From positions 1 to 64,000 of the forward strand of contig JAFZRF010000055.1 of assembly GCA_017620025.1 (NCBI GenBank): DNA of 64,000 bases, read 5' to 3'. Each line of letters begins with the position of its first letter. Position 1 is the stretch's first letter. This document shows positions 58,493 to 64,000 of this stretch, one piece after another. The translations under genes were made by a program, and so were the position numbers. Origin of the DNA: Ruminococcus sp. GTDB taxonomy: Bacteria > Bacillota > Clostridia > Oscillospirales > Ruminococcaceae. Below the pieces are notes generated by a model. That model worked only from the letters and a program-made list of their open reading frames with translations, searched no databases and had not been told where the DNA came from.

Positions 58493-59464
58493 TTACTTCT
58501 CCGTTTCTCCGAATATCTGAAGGAGCACCCTTCTTATCTCCTGCATATTCCCGCAGCCGTAAAGCTCCTGCTTGCAGGCTTTTGTGCCCGGCAGCCGCTT
58601 CATGAAATAGGAGGATATCTTCCTTATGTGCTCCATGGCAGCAAGCTCATCAAAGCATGACTCCGCAATATCCGCCTGTTCCATGATAAGTGAGAGCTTT
58701 GTTTCGCCGGTATCCCTGCCGGTCAGCCTTGCGAATATCAGCGGATCCTCAAGTCCGTAGCGTGCTATCATCACGCCGTCTGCGCCTGTTCTTTCCATCA
58801 TATTCACGGCATCCTCCTCGCAGCGGATACCGCCGTTGGCAATTACCGGTATATTTACCGCTCTCTTTGCCGCCTCGATATATCCGTACACAGGCTCGCC
58901 CTCATACATCATATCCCTTGTGCGGCCGTGTACGGTTATCATATCCGCACCCGAATCCTCGCACATCCTTGCAAACTCTGATACAACGATGCTGTTCCTG
59001 TTCATACCGGGTCTGAACTTCACTGTCACTACCTTGCCGCTTCTTTTGCAGGCTTCTATTATCCTTGAAGCCTTTTGTATATCCTGCGTCAGGGCACATC
59101 CCTCTCCGCTCTTTATGACATTCGGCACGGGACAGCCCATATTGATATCGATGATATCAAAGGCTGCTGTATATGAGCTCCGGCAGGCATATTCAAAAGC
59201 TGCCGGCACTGAACCGAGCAGCTGCACTGCTTTTAATGTCTCCGCTTCATCAGTATAGAGAAGCTTCGCTGTAGCCTGGTCGTTGTACTTCAGTCCGTTT
59301 GCACTTACCATTTCCGTAAAGGCAAGCCCTGCGCCGAGCTTGCGGCACATAAGACGGAACGGGTAGTTCGTATACCCCGCAAGCGGCGCCATAAGCACAT
59401 TTGAATCAAGGGTCTTGTTCCCGATATGAAGCTTTTTCAGATACACTTCACTGAATCTTTTCAT
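58493..59464 (-). CDS. tRNA-dihydrouridine synthase, DusB-like
   Basis: A 323-residue flavoenzyme reducing uridines in tRNA. Visible marks are MAPLAGYTNYPFR (about 25-37), the catalytic Cys in INMGCPVPNV (about 107-116), the KFRPGMN segment and MTVHGRT near the FMN site, then NGGI. It is near the usual length. GAGGAC lies before the ATG. It begins the dus, LRR, aldo/keto reductase operon; a short open frame sits 35 bases upstream. Confidence 0.93.
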   Translation of the reverse strand: MKRFSEVYLKKLHIGNKTLDSNVLMAPLAGYTNYPFRLMCRKLGAGLAFTEMVSANGLKYNDQATAKLLYTDEAETLKAVQLLGSVPAAFEYACRSSYTAAFDIIDINMGCPVPNVIKSGEGCALTQDIQKASRIIEACKRSGKVVTVKFRPGMNRNSIVVSEFARMCEDSGADMITVHGRTRDMMYEGEPVYGYIEAAKRAVNIPVIANGGIRCEEDAVNMMERTGADGVMIARYGLEDPLIFARLTGRDTGETKLSLIMEQADIAESCFDELAAMEHIRKISSYFMKRLPGTKACKQELYGCGNMQEIRRVLLQIFGETEK

Positions 59465-59499
59465 TTTCTGTCCTCGTAATCCTTTATATAACGCCGTGA

Positions 59500-59592
59500 T
59501 CAGACATTACGGCTCTTTAATTCCTCAAGGCGCTTTCTCAGCGCATGATAACCTTCCCCGGCATCATCTGTATCTGCAACTGCCTTTTCCAT
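59500..59592 (-). CDS. Possible 30-residue small protein upstream of dus
   Basis: ATG at 59592 to TGA at 59500 encodes 30 residues, acidic at the start and a charged helix at the end (LRKRLEELKSR). The codon use looks genic, but there is no convincing ribosome site. It may be a small leader-encoded protein, or the remnant of a longer gene. Confidence 0.25.
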   Translation of the reverse strand: MEKAVADTDDAGEGYHALRKRLEELKSRNV

Positions 59593-59692
59593 TCAGAGCG
59601 GTATCAGACATTATCAGATTCCCCCGGTATGGTTATTATTGTTCGTTTCAGATCATACGTCCAAAACTGCATTAGCTAATGATTATTATATC

Positions 59693-60150
59693 ATAAGCGA
59701 AGCGTTATGATATAATCGCCCGATTGCAGGGAGCAGATATCCGATCTGCGGATCTGCAAGGGCTTTATGATAAATTATAATGGATGCTTTGCATTCATTA
59801 TATCATATAAGCGAAGCGTTATGATATAATTGCCCGATTTGCAGGGAGCAGATCTCTGATCTGCGGATCTGCAAGGGCTTTATGATAAATATAATGAATG
59901 CTTTGCATTCATTATATCATATAAGCGAAGCGTTATGATATAATCGCCCGATTTGCAGGGAGCTGATCTCTGATCTGCGGATCTGCAACGGCCTTATGAT
60001 AAATTATAATGAATGCTTTGCATTCATTATATCATATAAGCGAAGCGTTATGATATAATTGCCCGATTTGCAGGGAGCAGATCTCTGATCTGCGGATCTG
60101 CAAGGGCTTTATGATAAATTATAATGAATGCTTTGCATTCATTATATCAT
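59693..60150. repeat. Four-copy tandem repeat, 114-115 base unit
   Basis: Units begin (ATAAGCGAAGCGTTATG) at 59693, 59807, 59921 and 60036; spacings are 114, 114 and 115. Each unit can form three hairpins: ATATCATAA/TTATGATAT with a GAA tip, GCAGATC-TCT-GATCTGC and ATAATGAATGC-TTT-GCATTCATTAT. Stops in every frame exclude coding. The units are nearly identical, with a few substitutions (for example GAGCTG for GAGCAG in unit 3). Unique flanking sequence at 59600-59692 and 60151-60239 holds nothing I recognise. Confidence 0.92.
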
Positions 60151-60239
60151 ATTACAAAGCTTTTGTCTACTCAGTTTTATGACCTGCAATTGCTGCCGGA
60201 ACACCGTGTTATTCTTACCCCGGAAATAAGCCGGATTCG

Positions 60240-60268
60240 TTGACATTCCCGCTGTTTTGTGGTATAAT
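60240..60268 (+). promoter_or_regulatory. Consensus promoter of the radical SAM operon
   Basis: TTGACA (60240-60245) and TATAAT (60263-60268) are 17 bases apart: both hexamers are perfect. It lies 90 bases after the tandem repeat. The leader to the chosen start is about 125 bases and contains a TGCGC/GCGCA stem. Confidence 0.92.
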
Positions 60269-60399
60269 AAACATACAGGATTCTGCGCATTACAGGCGCA
60301 TAAGGGATGCCGTGAATGACAGTGAAACAAGGTTCGCCGACCGGCAGATTCTTATGCGGTCAGCGTTCCGGAATACAGTTATTTCATCAGGGGGATAAT

Positions 60400-62379
60400 A
60401 TGAAAAACAAACGAAAAGAAGTCACCACGACCGAAAATTATACATACCGGAAGGAAGGCAGACCGCCTGCACTTATGTATGTCGTACATGAGATCGACAG
60501 CATCTTTGCTGCCGCACTTATAGCCAGGTACAGCGACTATTCCTTCCGGATTGTTTTCACCAACAGACATGACCTGAATTACGATATCACCGGAGATCCG
60601 GGGCTGATCGAGCAGTGCGGGAAGGTATTCATCATCGGCCCCGCGCTGAATGAATACAGCATCCTCTATCTTGAGCGTTTCTCCAAGGAAACCGTATACA
60701 TCGGCAGCACCAACAGGCTCAGGGATTTTATGCCGGAACTTTACACTGAAAACAAGGTGTGCCGCGGCAATTCTGTCTATTACCTTGAAAACGACTGTAT
60801 CACCGGTCGTATTGCTGCGCATTATTCCTACAGCGATGACATAGTACAGCGTATTTATCAGTATACCACCAAGTATATAAAGGACGACCTGTATGATGCC
60901 ATGGTATTTGAGTATCTTAATTTCGGATACAGCTCATCACAGCTCTTTGAGATGTTCTCTGACTATATCGGCAAACCATTCACACTCGGCGAAGAGTTCG
61001 CAGAGGAGTTTGAACGTGCGCTCGCCCGAAATCAGGCAGTGCTCGACAAAGCCGTGATTCGCAATACAGGCGGAATAAGAACGGCTTTCATAAGAGGAGG
61101 CTGTCCCTGTACTCTTGTGCTTAATCAGGCCCTTCGCACTCTTGAATGTGATGCGGCTGTAAATGTCTGTCTTCACAGGCAGCACTTCACTTTTTTCACT
61201 TCGTCTCCCGAAATATGCGCTGAGATGTATGATAAATACATATCACACTTCATTTACAGCGGCGGAGGAACGTATTCATGCGGTGCCTGCTTCGGGGCGG
61301 ATTACACATTTGAGGAGTTTATCTCCGCATTCACCGAGCACAGGAATATCAACGGATTCAGCCGGGAGCGCCTTCTCAGCTATGATGTTTTCGATCCGCG
61401 GGATTATCAGTGGCTGGAGTTTGAAAACTATGCCCTTTACAGGAACTTCAACTTCACGATATTCCTTGATGAGTACTGCAACGCCGACTGCCGATTCTGC
61501 ATCGAGCAGATAAAGACGGAAAACAACGGACGCATCAACAAGGTCGGAAAGATAGAAGACAAGGAGACCTATCTCAGGAGACTTGACTTTATCGCCGGAA
61601 AGATACGGCCATATAATCCGAGTATCTCAATAACCGGAGGAGAACCTCTTCTCTCTCCCTGTTTCAGGGAGGCAATGAGGATACTCGCAAAATACAAATT
61701 CCGCAAGATCGTCATTACGACCAACGGCACGAACATCGACAGATATACAGATGACATCATTGCGGCAGGTATCTCACACGTAAACTTCTCACGTCCGTCA
61801 TACGATATGGATGTATGTCAGAAGATAATGCGCTTCCGTGAACAGCATCCCTCCATCGATACCCTCATCAGTGCCATTGCAAAGCTTGAGGAAAACGGCG
61901 TCCGTACACGCTTCAACTGCATCGTGAGCCGTGAGGGAATCGGTACTCTGCCGGAGATGAAGAAATACCTGTCATTTGTCCGCTCCGCCGGATGCAGACA
62001 CGTTGTCTTCCGTGAGCTTATGTCCTTCAACGAAAATGAATCTAAGAATGCAGAAAAGATGGCCTATGCTGCCGAGAACCGTGTCCTGATGAACGATCTG
62101 TGGGCCGAGATGGACGGCGATAAGAATTTCATACCGTTTTCAAATATCAGAGGTCATTATTATTACATCGAGATATACAAGTACCACGATATGACAGTCG
62201 TATCGGAAAGGGCGAATCTTAAATACCTCGAAAAATACAGGCGTGAGAACCTGCATTATATCTATGAAATGGTATTTCACCCGAACGGAAATCTCTGCGC
62301 GGGCTGGAACGAGACGGAAGATATACTCGACAGCTTTACAGACTGGCAGGCTGCCGGTAAGGAGCCGGGAAATGAATGA
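60400..62379 (+). CDS. Fusion of degenerate DHH-like domain and radical SAM enzyme
   Basis: A 659-residue protein. Residues about 22-315 resemble a DHH/DHHA1 phosphoesterase: HEIDSIFAAALIAR (30-43) in place of the first HxDxDxxxS motif, an IIGPALNE strand, then GGGTYSCGACFG (288-299) where DHHA1 has GGGHxxAxG. The acidic and His metal ligands are largely lost, so it is probably a binding domain. Residues about 345-640 are a radical SAM core with Cys360-x3-Cys364-x2-Cys367 and SITGGEP. I start at 60400 (AGGGGG upstream); an ATG at 60316 would add 28 residues that look noncoding. The substrate is unknown. Two more radical SAM genes follow. Confidence 0.82.
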   Translation: MKNKRKEVTTTENYTYRKEGRPPALMYVVHEIDSIFAAALIARYSDYSFRIVFTNRHDLNYDITGDPGLIEQCGKVFIIGPALNEYSILYLERFSKETVYIGSTNRLRDFMPELYTENKVCRGNSVYYLENDCITGRIAAHYSYSDDIVQRIYQYTTKYIKDDLYDAMVFEYLNFGYSSSQLFEMFSDYIGKPFTLGEEFAEEFERALARNQAVLDKAVIRNTGGIRTAFIRGGCPCTLVLNQALRTLECDAAVNVCLHRQHFTFFTSSPEICAEMYDKYISHFIYSGGGTYSCGACFGADYTFEEFISAFTEHRNINGFSRERLLSYDVFDPRDYQWLEFENYALYRNFNFTIFLDEYCNADCRFCIEQIKTENNGRINKVGKIEDKETYLRRLDFIAGKIRPYNPSISITGGEPLLSPCFREAMRILAKYKFRKIVITTNGTNIDRYTDDIIAAGISHVNFSRPSYDMDVCQKIMRFREQHPSIDTLISAIAKLEENGVRTRFNCIVSREGIGTLPEMKKYLSFVRSAGCRHVVFRELMSFNENESKNAEKMAYAAENRVLMNDLWAEMDGDKNFIPFSNIRGHYYYIEIYKYHDMTVVSERANLKYLEKYRRENLHYIYEMVFHPNGNLCAGWNETEDILDSFTDWQAAGKEPGNE

Positions 62380-63055
62380 CCGTAAGATAGCCGGCGGAAC
62401 GAGGCTGTATATCAATATCACAAATGCCTGCAATACCGATTGCCCGTTCTGCTGTATGTACAGCGGCACAGACAAGAGCAGGTTCATGGAGTTTGACACA
62501 TACAGGAATATCCTCGATTCCTGCGAGGGCGAATTTGAAGTACAGCTTGAAGGCGGCGAGCCCCTTATCCACAGTGAGCTGTACCGGTTTGCCGAGTACG
62601 CAGCAAGCACCGGAAGATGCAGAAAGATCATCATACTTACAAACGGTCTCGAGCTGGAAAAGCATATGGACAGACTTGCCGGTATATCCAAACGGAGCGG
62701 CATACCGCTCGAGCTGAAAATAAGCGTCAATTACTGGCTGATGCAGGCCGACAAAAACCATCTTGGCAAGCTGAAGGAGCTTATCCGTAAAGCCGGTATG
62801 ACTGATACTGTCAGCATAAAGCTGAATGTCAGAAAGAGAGCATCAGGTGATGAGGATATAGATAAGGAGCTTGAAAAGTACGGACTGCTCAGCTGCAGCA
62901 ATATCTATTACCTCCAGTCATACGGAAAGCTGAAAGGTTCACCGGAGTATGAGGGGCCGGTAATTGTGCAGAATATCAGCAACTGGGGATTGTATGCGAG
63001 CGACGGCACCTTCTTCGGACAGGATCTTGTCGCAAGGAGCGAATATGAAAAATGA
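62372..63055 (+). CDS. Short radical SAM protein
   Basis: A 227-residue protein with the cluster motif Cys-NTD-Cys-PF-Cys near 22-29 and a QLEGGEP motif near 62. It is shorter than usual radical SAM enzymes (no C-terminal SPASM or other domain) and ends soon after the barrel should close. The ATG at 62372 has AAGGAG upstream and overlaps the preceding stop by 8 bases; longer open frame upstream lies inside the first gene. Its last residues overlap the third gene by 11 bases, so all three are coupled. Confidence 0.85.
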   Translation: MNDRKIAGGTRLYINITNACNTDCPFCCMYSGTDKSRFMEFDTYRNILDSCEGEFEVQLEGGEPLIHSELYRFAEYAASTGRCRKIIILTNGLELEKHMDRLAGISKRSGIPLELKISVNYWLMQADKNHLGKLKELIRKAGMTDTVSIKLNVRKRASGDEDIDKELEKYGLLSCSNIYYLQSYGKLKGSPEYEGPVIVQNISNWGLYASDGTFFGQDLVARSEYEK

Positions 63056-64000
63056 TAACATAGATAAGATAAAGGTCGGAGCTTCAAGAAAGATCGAATT
63101 CGACGAAAAGCTTCGTGAGAGCCGTAACCTCTATAAGCAGGGCGGCAGCAGCGATTATGACATCAGCAGATATGAGCTTATCGATCACGAATTCAAGGAC
63201 GGCGGCAGGAAGCGTGTCTATAAGAATCTGAATTTCTCTGTTTTCGTGGATGACTACTGTAACGCAGACTGCAAATTCTGTGTTGCACAGCTGAGGTATC
63301 ATCATAAAAACGAGCTCTACAAAAAGGGTCATATCACCGATCCGGACAAATATCTTGCAAGACTCGATGAGGTGCTGAAAATAGTAAGGCCGCTTGATCC
63401 TTCGGTATCGCTTACCGGCGGAGAGCCTACTCTCAGCCCGCTTCTCACAGAGGTGTTGAAGCTCGTTGACAAATACGGTTTCCGCAAGAGGACGATAACG
63501 ACAAACGGCAGCGGACTGCTGCGGGTACAGGATAATGATATCATTCTGAACAACCTGATAAGATACAAGTGGGATCATCTGAATATAAGCCGGGTAAGCC
63601 CCGATGACAGTATCAACAGAGCCATAATGAGATTCAGCGAGGGCAGCGAATACTGCGATATGGCCATGCTCAGGGAGATCCTTGAGATATGCAGCAGGAG
63701 CAGCCTTAAACACAGACTGAGCTGTCTGCTGCTGAAGGAATGTGTCCACGATGTAGCAGGTATAAAGAACTACGCCGATATACTCTCCGAAGCCGGTGCG
63801 GACAACTTCATATTCCGTGAGCTGATGGACTACGACAGGCTTGCGGTAAACACCGAAAAGACAGAGTATTGCAGACAGAACAAGATAAAGCTCTACGATA
63901 TATGGCATCAGTTCAGGGATCATCCGGAGTTTGTACCGTATCTGAATCTGCTCGGATACTATTACTATGTTGAGATATATAAATACAGAAATATGACGAT
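63045..64000 (+). CDS. Radical SAM protein (continues beyond window)
   Basis: From the ATG at 63045 the frame is open to the window edge, at least 318 residues. CNADCKFC near 73-80 gives the cluster cysteines and SLTGGEP follows. The core is closely related to the radical SAM part of the first gene: both have F-x-DxYCNADC, the same GGEP spacing, a YGFRKxxITTNG strand and an YYYxEIYKY stretch. It lacks the DHH-like domain, having instead about 65 N-terminal residues. Its end, and further operon genes, are outside the window. GCAAGGAG precedes the ATG. Confidence 0.87.
   Translation, partial: MKNDNIDKIKVGASRKIEFDEKLRESRNLYKQGGSSDYDISRYELIDHEFKDGGRKRVYKNLNFSVFVDDYCNADCKFCVAQLRYHHKNELYKKGHITDPDKYLARLDEVLKIVRPLDPSVSLTGGEPTLSPLLTEVLKLVDKYGFRKRTITTNGSGLLRVQDNDIILNNLIRYKWDHLNISRVSPDDSINRAIMRFSEGSEYCDMAMLREILEICSRSSLKHRLSCLLLKECVHDVAGIKNYADILSEAGADNFIFRELMDYDRLAVNTEKTEYCRQNKIKLYDIWHQFRDHPEFVPYLNLLGYYYYVEIYKYRNMT

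Noticed and set aside
59693..60150. CRISPR array
   Set aside because: The whole 114-base unit repeats, so there are no unique spacers, and no cas gene is present.
63084..63923. 279-codon minus-strand open frame near the right edge
   Set aside because: It is opposite the third radical SAM gene, whose plus-strand frame is open to the window end and carries CNADCKFC and GGEP motifs.
60240..64000. Known RiPP maturation locus
   Set aside because: No precursor peptide, SPASM cysteine set or peptidase is visible in the window; the right part is missing, so it remains only a possibility.
1..64000. Insertion sequence, prophage, retron or diversity-generating element
   Set aside because: No transposase, integrase, phage structural gene or reverse transcriptase was found; repeats here are noncoding.
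1..64000. tRNA or rRNA genes
   Set aside because: No cloverleaf with a T-arm consensus or rRNA core sequence was noticed while reading; a covariance search was not possible.

Overview
The window looks like chromosomal DNA of a gut or rumen Ruminococcus-type bacterium (Bacillota, Oscillospiraceae). The reasons are type I dockerins of the R. flavefaciens style on secreted proteins, a class III fructose-1,6-bisphosphatase, BspA-type leucine-rich repeat proteins, many ABC/two-component loci, strong AGGAGG ribosome binding sites and near-consensus TTGACA-17-TATAAT promoters. No rRNA, tRNA, CRISPR array, transposase or prophage gene was seen.

Layout. 1-7.5 kb: a minus-strand operon for a MacB-like ABC transporter, a beta-lactamase-fold serine hydrolase and a two-component system. 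7.7-11.9 kb: two secreted dockerin proteins and a PEBP-family lipoprotein. 12.0-19.8 kb: a tight five-gene plus-strand operon (SWIM zinc finger protein, helical protein, MoxR AAA ATPase, DUF5682-like protein, VWA protein). 20.2-29.6 kb: two divergent operons sharing one 280-bp control region. The left one carries lipid genes (acyltransferase, acyl-CoA ligase, B12-type radical SAM protein, CDP-alcohol phosphatidyltransferase, LRAT/NlpC-like protein). The right one carries phosphonate genes (a nucleotidyltransferase-cytidylyltransferase-PEP mutase fusion, a phosphonoacetaldehyde reductase and a phosphonopyruvate decarboxylase). Together they suggest hydroxyethylphosphonate is made, activated with CMP and moved to a lipid. 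30-34.5 kb: an ABC exporter with a two-component system. 34.6-40.4 kb: housekeeping and regulatory genes. 40.5-43.1 kb: a protein built of eight dockerin-like modules plus a terminal dockerin. 43.2-46.5 kb: a broken gene, an MBL-fold hydrolase and fbp. 46.8-49.6 kb: a secreted LRR-transglutaminase-dockerin protein. 49.7-54.3 kb: an ABC/two-component locus with response-regulator-like boxes. 54.4-59.5 kb: a dus, giant LRR and aldo/keto reductase operon. 59.7-60.15 kb: a four-copy 114-bp tandem repeat. 60.2 kb to the end: a consensus promoter driving three radical SAM genes, the first fused to a degenerate DHH-like domain and the last running off the window.

A dispersed hairpin-rich repeat of about 180 bp occurs three times (left edge, 19.9 kb, 29.7 kb), with a fragment at 46.56 kb; it always lies in gene-free DNA, and the three long copies sit beside terminators. 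Its stems show paired base changes between copies. The strongest candidates for undescribed biology are the phosphonate-lipid locus, the DHH-radical SAM operon and the five-gene MoxR/VWA operon.
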